Source: Nitriliruptoraceae bacterium
GTDB taxonomy: Bacteria; Actinomycetota; Nitriliruptoria; Nitriliruptorales; Nitriliruptoraceae
Reading direction: 5' to 3'
Length of the DNA stretch: 11,215 nt
NCBI GenBank assembly: GCA_007125475.1
Contig: SLDB01000137.1
Location: forward strand, 1 to 11,215
The notes below the pieces were generated by a model. It was not told the DNA's origin, did not search any database, and saw nothing but the letters and a program-made list of their open reading frames with translations. Made by a program: the position numbers and the translations under genes. Of the stretch, positions 1 through 6,512 are shown piece after piece. Position 1 is the first letter of the stretch; each line of letters opens with the position of its first letter.

Positions 1-333
1 CGGCCCCGACGGACGGCGCGCCGGGGCGGCACGTCGCCGCGGCCGTGCGCCGGTGCCGCCCCGTCCCGGAGCGGTCGGTTCCTCTGCGGCGGTGTCGATC
101 TGGCGCCGCAGGTCCACCCCGGCCTCGTCGAGGTCGCTGCGCAGCCCCCGCAACTCGTTCCGCAGCTGTTGGACCTCCGTCATGCCCTGCAGGTCGGCCA
201 CGTTGCGCCGGGTCTCCTGACGTAGCCTGCCCAGGAGCCGTCCGGCCGCGCGTGCGGCTTCGGGGAGGCGCTCGGGTCCGAAGACGAGGAACGCCACCAC
301 CCCGATCACGATCAGCTCCTGCAGGCCGGGCAA
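1..333 (-). CDS. tatB: Sec-independent protein translocase subunit TatB (3' end cut by window edge)
   Basis: TatB is the small membrane subunit that, with TatC, receives folded proteins carrying twin-arginine signal peptides. The 111 visible residues show one N-terminal membrane helix (about residues 5-18), then the family hinge FGPERLPE (18-25), an amphipathic helix (about 21-40) and a charged Q/R/E-rich helix to about residue 80, ending in a Pro/Gly/Arg-rich tail. FGPERLP favours TatB over TatA. I chose a TTG start because AGGGG lies 7 nt upstream and no ATG or GTG occurs in this frame nearby; a competing GTG reading in another frame gives no TatB sequence. No stop is reached, so the tail continues outside the window. 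It follows htrA on the same strand with an 81-nt gap containing a hairpin, so it may be transcribed with htrA or separately. Seen: hinge and helices. Inferred: role and operon. Confidence 0.86.
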   Translation of the reverse strand, partial: MPGLQELIVIGVVAFLVFGPERLPEAARAAGRLLGRLRQETRRNVADLQGMTEVQQLRNELRGLRSDLDEAGVDLRRQIDTAAEEPTAPGRGGTGARPRRRAAPARRPSGP

Positions 334-388
334 CGGCGCACCCCTGGTGACGGTCCCACCAGCGTAGCCACCGACCCTCCGGGCCTCA

Positions 389-413
389 CCGCCCGGCGGT
401 CACCGCCCGGCGG
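389..413 (-). terminator. GC hairpin just after htrA, built from a 14-bp tandem duplication
   Basis: Two identical 14-bp units (386-399 and 400-413) lie side by side. Each carries CCGCC-C-GGCGG, so together they form 11-bp arms (389-399 and 403-413) around a TCA loop with a single C-C mismatch. On the minus strand the stem begins 2 nt after the htrA stop codon. There is no T-run, so it may be an actinobacterial-type hairpin terminator, an attenuator or an mRNA stabiliser between htrA and tatB. Confidence 0.5.
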
Positions 414-414
414 C

Positions 415-1827
415 TCAGCGCGGTCGTTCACCGAGCTCGACGTCGACCTCGAACACCTCACCGTCGCGGACGACCTCGAGGGTGACGATGTCGCCGGGCT
501 CGCGCCGACGCACCTCGGCGACGAGTTCGGACATCGTCGCCAGCGGCTCGCCGTCCACCTCCACGATGACGTCGCCGGGTCGCAGGTCGACCTCGGCGGC
601 GCCGGAGTCCTCCTCGACCACCTCGACGACCGCGCCACGGGGCGACGACAACCCGAGACGCTCGGCCTGTTCGGGCCGGACGTCGGAGCCGGCGATCCCC
701 AGCAGCGGGTGCCGCACGAAGCCCTGCTCGATGAGCTGGTCCGCCGAGGCACGCGCCTGCTGGGCCGAGACCGCGAACCCCACCCCCTGGTTCGCCCCGG
801 TCCCGGTGAGGATCGCCGTGTTGATCCCGACCAGCCGCCCCCGGCTGTCGACCAGCGCCCCACCGGAGTTGCCAGGGTTGATCGCGGCGTCGGTCTGCAC
901 CACCGACGGGATGGTGAGGACCCCGGCGCCTTCGGCGGGCTCGTCGAGGCGGATCTCCCGATCGAGGGCGGAGATGATCCCGGCGGAGACCGAGGCGTCG
1001 AGACCGAACGGTGAGCCGATCGCCACCACCGTCTCCCCGACGCGGAGCGGCTCGTCCTCCCCGCGGATCTCGATCGCCGGCAACCCGGTGCGCTCGACCT
1101 TGAGCACGGCGATGTCGTTGAGCTCGTCGCTGCCGACCACCTCGGCCTCGAGGATGTCGCCGTCGGCGAGGCGCACCGTGACCTCACCGGCGCTGTCGAT
1201 GACGTGGTGGTTGGTCAGGATGTAGCCGTCGTCGGTGTAGATCACCCCCGACCCGAGCCCGCCACCGAGCCCGGGCATCCTCACGGCGTCGCCGGCGCTG
1301 ACGTCGACCCTCACGACCGACGGCGTGACCGCGTCCGCGACCTCGGGGACGATGGAGGTGCCCTCCTGCAACGGGAGATCGGCGGGACCGTCCGCGTCGT
1401 CGCCGGTGGCCTCGACCGCCGGTGGCGGCGTCGGCTCGTCGAACGCCCCGGTGACGGCGAGGGCGACGAGGGCACCGACGGCGCCGCTGACCATCGCCCC
1501 GACGATCGCCGGGAGCACGCGCCGCCTCGGCGGGGCGGCGGGGGCCGTGCGATCCACCTGCGGTGGGGGGGCTCCGGCACCGGCGGCCTCCACCGACGAC
1601 GGCCGGGGGAACCGGTACGCCTGCGAAGTCGGACCGGCAGGGTCGGCCGAGGATGTGGTCGCCCACCGCGGATCCGCGGCACCGGCGCCGGCATCCTCGC
1701 CGACGGCACCGGTGGGGTCGGCGGGGGCAGCGTCGCCGCGGTCACCGGGTGCGGCGGTGCCCGACCACGACGCGGGCGGGTCACCCGGGCGCCAGGGCCG
1801 GCGCCATTCCTCTCGGTCGTAGCTCAC
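415..1827 (-). CDS. htrA: HtrA/DegP-type membrane-anchored serine protease with PDZ domain
   Basis: Trypsin-like S1C protease that degrades or chaperones misfolded proteins outside the cytoplasmic membrane. Order along 470 residues: Pro/Ala/Gly-rich cytoplasmic segment (1-100), an RRR stop-transfer signal, one membrane helix (about 104-129), an acidic linker, the protease domain (about 155-360) and one PDZ domain (about 373-465). The catalytic triad is intact: His208 in TNHHV, Asp238 in LNDIAVL and Ser321 in NPGNSGGAL. The oxyanion-loop region and the PDZ carboxylate-binding start (PLLGI, 374-378) are visible. The GTG start has AAGGA 5 nt upstream. The protein ends two residues after the PDZ strand GERPR. 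Its neighbour downstream is tatB, a pairing known from mycobacteria where sigE and rseA precede htrA; here an unrelated membrane protein precedes it. No missing residue, frameshift or transfer sign is visible. Sure of family; substrates unknown. Confidence 0.96.
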   Translation of the reverse strand: MSYDREEWRRPWRPGDPPASWSGTAAPGDRGDAAPADPTGAVGEDAGAGAADPRWATTSSADPAGPTSQAYRFPRPSSVEAAGAGAPPPQVDRTAPAAPPRRRVLPAIVGAMVSGAVGALVALAVTGAFDEPTPPPAVEATGDDADGPADLPLQEGTSIVPEVADAVTPSVVRVDVSAGDAVRMPGLGGGLGSGVIYTDDGYILTNHHVIDSAGEVTVRLADGDILEAEVVGSDELNDIAVLKVERTGLPAIEIRGEDEPLRVGETVVAIGSPFGLDASVSAGIISALDREIRLDEPAEGAGVLTIPSVVQTDAAINPGNSGGALVDSRGRLVGINTAILTGTGANQGVGFAVSAQQARASADQLIEQGFVRHPLLGIAGSDVRPEQAERLGLSSPRGAVVEVVEEDSGAAEVDLRPGDVIVEVDGEPLATMSELVAEVRRREPGDIVTLEVVRDGEVFEVDVELGERPR

Positions 1828-1848
1828 GGAGATCCTTACGTCCCCGCG

Positions 1849-1854
1849 ATGGTA
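1849..1854 (-). promoter_or_regulatory. candidate -10 box for htrA
   Basis: On the minus strand TACCAT fits TANNNT and lies 21 nt before the htrA GTG, which would give a leader of about 15 nt that still contains the AAGGA ribosome site. No convincing -35 element is seen 16-19 nt upstream, so this is weak evidence only. If correct, htrA would have its own promoter inside the 88-nt gap after the membrane protein gene. Confidence 0.25.
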
Positions 1855-1915
1855 CGAGCTCGGCCGGACCGTGAGGTCGTCGGCCTTCCATGGAGGCGCC
1901 GTCCCACGCCCCCGA

Positions 1916-2740
1916 TCAGAAGAACCGGACCTTCGCGGCGAACTCGACCGCCGGGGCCAGGATCACCGCGAGGTAGAACATCCCGGTCGAGGCCTGGATC
2001 GAGCGGCCCCCCTCGCGGGCGAGTTTCACGTTGAACCCCGCGATCAGGGCGAGCAGGGAGAGGACACCGAACCCGAGGATCACCGTCATCGAGCCGATCC
2101 TCAGGATCGGCGCGAACGTCATGGCGCACTGCTCGAACTCGGCGCCAGAGAGTGCCTCACAAGGCGCCGGGTTCCGCCAGGACAGCAGGACCGACGCCGC
2201 CCCGGCCGCGATCGCGGCGACGTTGGCCCAGGCCATCCACACCATGTAGCGGTTCGAGAGCCGGCGCTCGACGAGGTACCAGTGTCCCAGGATCATCCCG
2301 ACCCAGATCGCCCCGAGCAGGAACGCTCCCAGCGAGAGCTCGGCGACACCCTGCACCACCCCCCCGGCCCCGTCGCGGTCGGCCCGGATCATCGCGATCG
2401 GGACGAACGCGGCGATCCCGGTGAGCGTCGCGACGACGCCCAGCCCACGGGCGATCACCGCCGGGAGCCGGACCGCCAGCACGACGACGGCGGCCAGCGA
2501 GGTGAGCGTGAACGCCAGCAGCAGCGTGCGGGCGAGCTCACCGTCACCGGCGGCGAGACCGTCCACGGGGGCGCGCAGCGAGGCCCAGGCCCCCCAGCCG
2601 AGGAACGCCACCGTGGCACCGGTGAGGATCTCGTAGCCGTGCCGGACCCGTCCCCACGTGGGCGCGAACCACAGCAGCACCGAGCTACCGACGGCGGCGG
2701 TCGCCAGGACCACGGCGAGGACGGCGGCGGGGGAGGTCAC
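1916..2740 (-). CDS. eight-helix integral membrane protein of unknown function
   Basis: I do not recognise this family. The 274-residue product is strongly hydrophobic with about eight predicted membrane helices (near residues 5-26, 36-54, 70-91, 98-118, 131-153, 165-187, 213-236 and 250-268). Noticeable features are a GHWYLVERR segment at 152-160, at the end of helix 5, and two cysteines (194 and 205) in the loop between helices 6 and 7, which could form a disulphide if that loop faces outward. There is no obvious catalytic, nucleotide-binding or transporter signature. The GTG start has AGGAG 5 nt upstream, the same pattern as neighbouring genes. It precedes htrA by 88 nt on the same strand, so co-transcription is possible. 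The GHWYL histidine could be a ligand or substrate contact, but that is speculation. Confident that it is a real membrane protein; no function assigned. Confidence 0.85.
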   Translation of the reverse strand: MTSPAAVLAVVLATAAVGSSVLLWFAPTWGRVRHGYEILTGATVAFLGWGAWASLRAPVDGLAAGDGELARTLLLAFTLTSLAAVVVLAVRLPAVIARGLGVVATLTGIAAFVPIAMIRADRDGAGGVVQGVAELSLGAFLLGAIWVGMILGHWYLVERRLSNRYMVWMAWANVAAIAAGAASVLLSWRNPAPCEALSGAEFEQCAMTFAPILRIGSMTVILGFGVLSLLALIAGFNVKLAREGGRSIQASTGMFYLAVILAPAVEFAAKVRFF

Positions 2741-2952
2741 GGGCGCTCCTGGTCCGGGGGTGGCGCCGCCTCAGCGGTGCGCAACGACGGCACACCCGAC
2801 ACGGTCGGCCGGGTCCTGCGGGCGGCGGCGCAGGTGTCGTCGCCGCGGCCGGTGGCGGCAAGGGTGCCACCCCGGGGCCCGTGCCCCCCAACCGGGGCCG
2901 GCCAGCCGGGCGTCACCCGCCCGACGGCCGTCCCCGGACCGTGCCCGAGGCG

Positions 2953-3270
2953 TCAGCCTTCGTCGCCGTCGCCGTTCCCCCCGTCGCCGTTGCCGCTGTC
3001 GCCGTTCCCACCGTCGCCGTTGCCGCCACCGTCGACGTCGACGTCGAGGTCGACCTCGTCGGGGACGTCGATCCCGCCGTCGTCGCCGTCACCGGTGTCA
3101 CCACCGGTGAACACGAACATCACCAGCAGCACGATCGCGACGACCGCGACGATCAGCGCGACGGCGACCGCCGGGCCGCCGCCACCACCCGTGTTGGTGA
3201 CGACCACTTCGCGCTCCCGGGGCTCGGGCGGCGGCGGTTGACCCGTACCGTCGTGGCGTTCGTCACTCAT
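2953..3270 (-). CDS. small single-span membrane protein with acidic Gly-Asn-Gly-Asp repeat tail
   Basis: Hypothetical protein of 105 residues. Layout: hydrophilic, proline- and charge-rich N-terminus (1-26), a glycine run (28-32), one very hydrophobic helix (about 33-55), then an acidic tail. The tail has a VDLDVDVD stretch (73-80) and GNGDG-like pentapeptide repeats to the C-terminus. The ATG start at 3270 is supported by AAGGAG 6 nt upstream; a longer reading starting at 3708 would run antisense through the thioesterase gene and is not credible. With no signal-peptide cleavage site obvious, it is likely a bitopic protein, and the acidic Asn/Asp/Gly tail could bind cations or act as a spacer, but this is only inference. 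It lies 212 nt before the eight-helix membrane protein gene, with no -10-like TA sequence in that gap, so they may share a transcript. Function unknown. Confidence 0.75.
   Translation of the reverse strand: MSDERHDGTGQPPPPEPREREVVVTNTGGGGGPAVAVALIVAVVAIVLLVMFVFTGGDTGDGDDGGIDVPDEVDLDVDVDGGGNGDGGNGDSGNGDGGNGDGDEG
2966..3025. repeat. four 15-bp tandem repeats inside the acidic-tail gene
   Basis: Four consecutive 15-bp units (2966-2980, 2981-2995, 2996-3010, 3011-3025) share the core GTCGCCGTT and differ at the ends. Because 15 is a multiple of three, copy-number change would add or remove five residues (GNGDG or GNGDS) without shifting frame. This is a minisatellite-type coding repeat that could vary between strains. 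Confidence 0.75.
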
Positions 3271-3412
3271 TCCCAGCTCCTTGGCAGACTCCGTGGCATG
3301 TGGCCGGTGTGCGGCCGTGCCATCAGCACCAGCGTGACACGCCGGGACCGACCGCGGTCGGCGGTCACCACGGTCGACGGGACCGCTGTCCGAACGCCGA
3401 TCGTCCGAGGGA

Positions 3413-3418
3413 TACGCT
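3413..3418 (+). promoter_or_regulatory. candidate -10 box for the thioesterase gene
   Basis: TACGCT (TANNNT) lies 51 nt before the thioesterase ATG in the 199-bp divergent gap shared with the small acidic-tail gene. It would give a leader of roughly 45 nt. No clear -35 element is visible, so this is a weak call. Nothing else was recognised in the gap 3271-3469. Confidence 0.25.
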
Positions 3419-3469
3419 CGTACGACCGCGGGTGGTTCCCCACCCACGCCCGCCTCCGGAGGTCGTCGC

Positions 3470-3865
3470 ATGGGTCGTTGTGACCCGGGACTCCGCGTCA
3501 CCCACCAGCTCGAGGTCACCGACGAGCTCACCGCCGAGACGGTGGGCTCGGGTGACGTGCCGGTGATCGCGACCCCCGAGCTGCTGGCACTCGCCGAGCG
3601 CGCCTGCGTCGACGCGATCGCCGACGACCTCGCCCCCGGCGAGACGTCGGTGGGCACCTGGGCGGAGGTCGAGCACCTGAAGGCCACCGGCGTCGGTGGG
3701 GTGATCACCGCACGGGCGACGCTGATCGGCCATCACGGCCGCCGGCTGGAGTTCACGGTGATCGTCGACGGCGACGGTGAGACGGTGGCCCGGATCCACC
3801 ACCGTCGCATCCTCGTCGACCGGGACCGGTTCCTGTCGAAGGTGGCGCCGGCCGCGACGGCGTGA
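3470..3865 (+). CDS. hotdog-fold thioesterase, fluoroacetyl-CoA thioesterase (FlK) like
   Basis: Hotdog-fold acyl-CoA thioesterase of 131 residues, the usual length for this family. The three catalytic positions known from FlK (Thr, Glu, His) are matched by context: Thr35 in VIATPEL, Glu43 in LAERAC and His69 in VEHLKAT. The family landmarks PGETSVGT (56-63), TARATL (80-85), GRRLEF (90-95) and the ending HRRILVDRDRFL (111-122) are present. The ATG has GGAGG 6 nt upstream, which settles the start. The founding FlK protects Streptomyces cattleya from fluoroacetyl-CoA, but most homologues have no link to fluorinated compounds and probably hydrolyse other small acyl-CoAs; nothing here suggests fluorometabolite genes. 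The gene stands alone on its strand and ends 24 nt from the convergent aminopeptidase gene. Family assignment is firm; substrate unknown. Confidence 0.88.
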   Translation: MGRCDPGLRVTHQLEVTDELTAETVGSGDVPVIATPELLALAERACVDAIADDLAPGETSVGTWAEVEHLKATGVGGVITARATLIGHHGRRLEFTVIVDGDGETVARIHHRRILVDRDRFLSKVAPAATA

Positions 3866-3869
3866 GCGC

Positions 3870-3884
3870 CGCCGGTCGCCGGCG
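3870..3884. terminator. possible bidirectional hairpin between convergent genes
   Basis: A 6-bp perfect stem (CGCCGG pairing with CCGGCG) with a TCG loop fills most of the 24-nt gap between the ends of the thioesterase and aminopeptidase genes. Such a symmetrical GC hairpin could stop transcription from both sides, but there is no T-run and short GC palindromes are common in this DNA. Confidence 0.35.
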
Positions 3885-3889
3885 TGTGC

Positions 3890-5404
3890 TCACGTGAGCG
3901 GGGAGCGCAACCACGCCAACAGCGTGCGGGCCGGCACACCGGTGGCTCCCACACCCTGGTAGCCGTTCGCGGTCGAGGTCCACGCGGTGCCGGCGACGTC
4001 CAGGTGGGCCCACGGGATCCCGTCACCGACGAACCGGTGCAGGAACAGCGCGGCGAAGATCGCCCCGGCCTCCCGACCACCGGCGTTCTTCAGGTCGGCG
4101 ATCGCGCCCTCGACACGGTCGCCGTACTCCCGGGTGCCCAGCGGCAGCCGCCAGTGGGGCTCGCCGACGGTGTCACCGGCGGCCAGGATCGCCTCGGCGA
4201 GGTCGTCGTCGTCGGCGATCACCACGCCGATCCGGTCGCCGAGGGCGACCACCGCGGCCCCGGTGAGGGTGGCGACGTCGACGATCGCGTCGGGGTGCAG
4301 CTCACTGCCGTGCACCAGGGCGTCACCCATCACCAACCGGCCCTCGGCGTCGGTGTTGGTCACCTCCACGGTGGTGCCGCCCCGCAGCGTCAGCACGTCG
4401 CTGACCCGGGTGGCGCTCCCGGAGGGCATGTTCTCGGCGAGCGCCAGCAGCCCGGTGATCCGCACCGGCAGGGCGAGCTCGGCGGCGGCGCGGACCACCG
4501 CGGCCACCGTCGCGGCCCCGGCCATGTCCGTCTTCATCGTCTCCATCGACGCCGAGGGCTTCAGCGAGATCCCACCCGTGTCGAAGGTGATCCCCTTGCC
4601 GACGAGGACGACGTGCCGCTCGGCGTCGGCGGGGGCGTAGGAGAGCTCGACGAGCCGCGGCGGGTGGGCCGAGCCCTGACCGACACCGAGGATCCCGCCG
4701 TACCCGCCGTCGGCCAGCTCCCGCTCATCGAGGACTCGGACGTCGACGGGGACGTCGGCCACCTCGGCGACCACGCGGTCGGCCAGCGCCGGGGGCCGCT
4801 TGTCCTGTGGAGGGGTGTTCACCAGGTCACGGACCAGGATCGCGGCACCCGCGGTGGCCCGTGCGGTCGTCACCGCCGCGGTCGCCGCCGGCGCGTCGCC
4901 CTCATCGACGTGGACGAGGACCTCGGTGAGCTCGAACGGCGGGGCGTCGGTGCGGTAGGCGTGGAAGCGGTACGCGCCGAGGAGCGCCCCCTCGGCCAGC
5001 GCCTCGACGACACGGTCCACCGGCGCGTCCGCCACCGCGCCGGTGAACGCCAACGCCAGGCTGGCAACCCGCTCGCACGCCCCGACCGCGGCCGCCGCGG
5101 CCCGGCGGAGCACCTCGAGGTCGGTGTCGGCCTGCGGGCCGAGACCGACGGCCAGCAGGGTGGGTGCGGCGATCGCCCCGCGGGTCGGGATCCGCAGCAC
5201 CTCGCCGACACCGCCACCGAACCCGGCGGCGGTGAGCTCCCCGGTGAGGTCGAGCCCGGCGGCGGTGGCGACATCGATCGCCAGCGGCGTCGGACTCGGC
5301 GGGTCGGTGTCCGCCTCGGAGGGCGGGGCGTGGACACCGACCGCCAGGACGGCGGCGTCGAGGTCGGTGCCCGGCTCGGTGACCACGTCGACGGTAGGCA
5401 GCAC
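3890..5404 (-). CDS. pepA: leucyl aminopeptidase, M17 family (PepA)
   Basis: Cytosolic two-metal exopeptidase that removes N-terminal residues, especially leucine, from peptides. Of 504 residues, about 1-160 form the variable N-terminal domain and about 185-500 the catalytic domain. Metal ligands and catalytic residues are all present (numbers for the start used here): Lys270 and Asp275 in VGKGITFDTGG, Asp293 in MKTDMAGA, Asp352 and Glu354 in the family signature NTDAEGRL, plus catalytic Lys282 and Arg356. NTPPQDK (196-202) is also typical. I moved the start to the GTG at 5404, because AGGAG lies 5 nt upstream; the GTG five codons earlier (5419) has no ribosome site. E. coli PepA also binds DNA, but nothing here suggests that role. 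It is divergent from the cupin gene and convergent with the thioesterase. Sure of family and of enzymatic competence. Confidence 0.95.
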   Translation of the reverse strand: MLPTVDVVTEPGTDLDAAVLAVGVHAPPSEADTDPPSPTPLAIDVATAAGLDLTGELTAAGFGGGVGEVLRIPTRGAIAAPTLLAVGLGPQADTDLEVLRRAAAAAVGACERVASLALAFTGAVADAPVDRVVEALAEGALLGAYRFHAYRTDAPPFELTEVLVHVDEGDAPAATAAVTTARATAGAAILVRDLVNTPPQDKRPPALADRVVAEVADVPVDVRVLDERELADGGYGGILGVGQGSAHPPRLVELSYAPADAERHVVLVGKGITFDTGGISLKPSASMETMKTDMAGAATVAAVVRAAAELALPVRITGLLALAENMPSGSATRVSDVLTLRGGTTVEVTNTDAEGRLVMGDALVHGSELHPDAIVDVATLTGAAVVALGDRIGVVIADDDDLAEAILAAGDTVGEPHWRLPLGTREYGDRVEGAIADLKNAGGREAGAIFAALFLHRFVGDGIPWAHLDVAGTAWTSTANGYQGVGATGVPARTLLAWLRSPLT

Positions 5405-5447
5405 GGGGACTCCTGGCACGGTGACGGTGACGGGCGGCGGCGCGGCG

Positions 5448-5453
5448 AGCCTA
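5448..5453 (-). promoter_or_regulatory. candidate -10 box for pepA
   Basis: Minus-strand TAGGCT fits TANNNT and lies 43 nt before the pepA GTG, giving a leader of about 37 nt that includes the AGGAG site. No good -35 is visible. The same type of box (TAGNNT) appears before three other genes in the window, which raises its credibility. Confidence 0.35.
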
Positions 5454-5486
5454 CTGTCCGCCTCACGGACCCGGCCGCCGGAGCGC

Positions 5487-5492
5487 TAGCGT
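5487..5492 (+). promoter_or_regulatory. candidate -10 box giving a leaderless cupin mRNA
   Basis: TAGCGT (TANNNT) ends 7 nt before the ATG of the cupin gene, so transcription would begin at or next to the start codon. This agrees with the absence of any Shine-Dalgarno sequence there. Leaderless mRNAs of this layout are common in actinobacteria. The -35 region is not recognisable. Confidence 0.45.
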
Positions 5493-5499
5493 CGACCCC

Positions 5500-5976
5500 A
5501 TGGACGACGAGCACACCGAACCCACCCCGAACCCCGCCGGCCCCGCCGAACGCGTCCTCCCCGTCGACCTGCGGGACTACGCCGACGCCCGTCCGGACAC
5601 GGTCACGACCACACGGGTGTTCGCCACGGCCAACCTCGGGGTCGACCTGTGGTGCATCCCTCCACGGGCCTCGACGGGGGCGCTGCACGACGCCGGGCGC
5701 GATACCGCCTACACGGTGATCGGGGGGCGGTCGTGGATCGTCACCGACGAGGGCGAGGTCGGCCTCGACCCGATGGGGGCGATCCTGATCCCGGCGGACA
5801 CCGCGCACGGCATCGAGAACCGGGCGGCCGACCCGCTCATCGTGCTTGCGACGTCGTCACCGCCGGGTGGGGCGTCGGCGTCCACGCCTGTGTCCGACGC
5901 CGCCGAGGCGGTGCAGCGACCGCGACCGCCCGGCCTGCTGCGACGCCTCGGTGCGCTCCTCGGCGGGCGTCGCTGA
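5500..5976 (+). CDS. small single-domain cupin protein
   Basis: 158-residue protein with one cupin beta-barrel (about residues 35-118). Cupin motif 2 is clear: GAILIPADTAHGIEN (93-107), with the metal-type His103. Motif 1 is degraded: only His63 (LHDAG) remains where two histidines and a glutamate are usual, so metal binding and catalysis are doubtful; a ligand-binding or regulatory role is as likely. The N-terminus is Pro/Glu-rich and disordered, and the C-terminus (about 120-158) is a proline- and arginine-rich tail ending in LLRRLGALLGGRR, which could form a basic amphipathic helix. There is no ribosome site before the ATG; a -10-like box 7 nt away suggests a leaderless transcript. It is divergent from pepA and convergent with the SRPBCC gene (21-nt gap). 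Fold assignment is good; function not known. Confidence 0.82.
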   Translation: MDDEHTEPTPNPAGPAERVLPVDLRDYADARPDTVTTTRVFATANLGVDLWCIPPRASTGALHDAGRDTAYTVIGGRSWIVTDEGEVGLDPMGAILIPADTAHGIENRAADPLIVLATSSPPGGASASTPVSDAAEAVQRPRPPGLLRRLGALLGGRR

Positions 5977-5997
5977 GCCCGGTCGCCCCCCGCCGGG

Positions 5998-6444
5998 TCA
6001 CCCGGTCGACTCCACCAGGGCCGCGAACCGGCGCAGCGAGCGGGCGAAGATCCGGCGCACGACCGGGAGGACCACCACCCGGGCCCCGAACGCGCCGAGC
6101 CTCCCCAGCGGCGGGTCGATCTCCTCCCACCACGTCACCCGCGTGCGCCCGCCGTCGAGCTCGTCGAGCTCGAACGCCCCGGTCCCGGTGATCACCCGTC
6201 CCAGGTGGGTGACGGCCAGCCGCCGCGGCGGTTCCCAGTCGGTGACGCGCATCACGTCCTGGACGGTCACCCCCAGCAGGTTCGTCGGGCACCGGATCGT
6301 GACGCCCTCCCCCTCACGCTGCGGGGTGAGGACCTCAACGGCCCGGGCGTCGAGCATCCACTCCGGCTGCCGCTCCCACGCGGTGAGCACCCCCCACACC
6401 ACCGGGGGTGGCGCCGCCACCTCGACCTCGACCGACAGCCACAC
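5998..6444 (-). CDS. SRPBCC-fold protein (polyketide cyclase/START-like)
   Basis: 148-residue protein of the SRPBCC superfamily, whose members bind hydrophobic ligands in a deep helix-grip cavity. Evidence: the opening strand and helix VEVEVAAPPPVVWGVLTAWERQPEWM (5-30), the mid-domain strands VTIRCP and RLAVTHL, FELDELDGGRTRVTWWEEID (91-110) and a long C-terminal helix (about 117-146), a standard length and layout. No catalytic residues can be assigned, so it could be a ligand carrier, a cyclase-like enzyme or a protein of unknown role. The GTG start has AGGAGG 5 nt upstream. It sits 68 nt after yeiH on the same strand and has its own candidate -10 box (TAGGGT), so it may or may not belong to the dehydrogenase-aminotransferase-exporter operon. 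Fold confident, role unknown. Confidence 0.88.
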   Translation of the reverse strand: MWLSVEVEVAAPPPVVWGVLTAWERQPEWMLDARAVEVLTPQREGEGVTIRCPTNLLGVTVQDVMRVTDWEPPRRLAVTHLGRVITGTGAFELDELDGGRTRVTWWEEIDPPLGRLGAFGARVVVLPVVRRIFARSLRRFAALVESTG

Positions 6445-6473
6445 CTTCGCCTCCTGCGCGCACGGGACCCGTC

Positions 6474-6479
6474 ACCCTA
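6474..6479 (-). promoter_or_regulatory. candidate -10 box for the SRPBCC gene
   Basis: Minus-strand TAGGGT lies 29 nt before the GTG start, which would give a leader of about 23 nt containing the AGGAGG site. The identical hexamer lies before the pucR-family gene. No -35 element was recognised. The gap between yeiH and this gene is only 68 nt, so read-through from the upstream operon is also possible. Confidence 0.3.
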
Positions 6480-6512
6480 CGTCAGGTCGCCGGTGCGGCC
6501 GCCCGGGGCCGC

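Noticed and set aside
2741..2952. 212-bp gap with short GC inverted repeats (for example GGTGGC/GCCACC near 2850) and a short minus-strand reading frame
   Set aside because: The stems are 6 bp with long loops and no T-run, and the short frame is Pro/Arg low complexity without a ribosome site; nothing stands above GC background.
3089..3110. 9-bp perfect inverted repeat with a 4-nt spacer
   Set aside because: It lies inside coding DNA for the small membrane protein and follows from repeated ACC-GGT-GAC codons; no position-based reason to call it a terminator or operator.
1871..3241. 456-codon plus-strand reading frame opposite the membrane protein and small protein
   Set aside because: Low-complexity, charge-rich translation ending in a serine/proline run that is the mirror of the 15-bp repeats; no ribosome site or family resemblance.
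3884..5719. 611-codon plus-strand reading frame opposite pepA
   Set aside because: It is antisense to a complete M17 aminopeptidase, has a low-complexity Arg/Gly/Asp/His-rich translation and runs into the cupin gene; a shadow of high-GC codon bias.
5964..5998. weak inverted repeats between the convergent cupin and SRPBCC genes
   Set aside because: Stems of 5-7 bp with long loops in C/G runs; several alternative pairings are equally good, so no single terminator can be supported.
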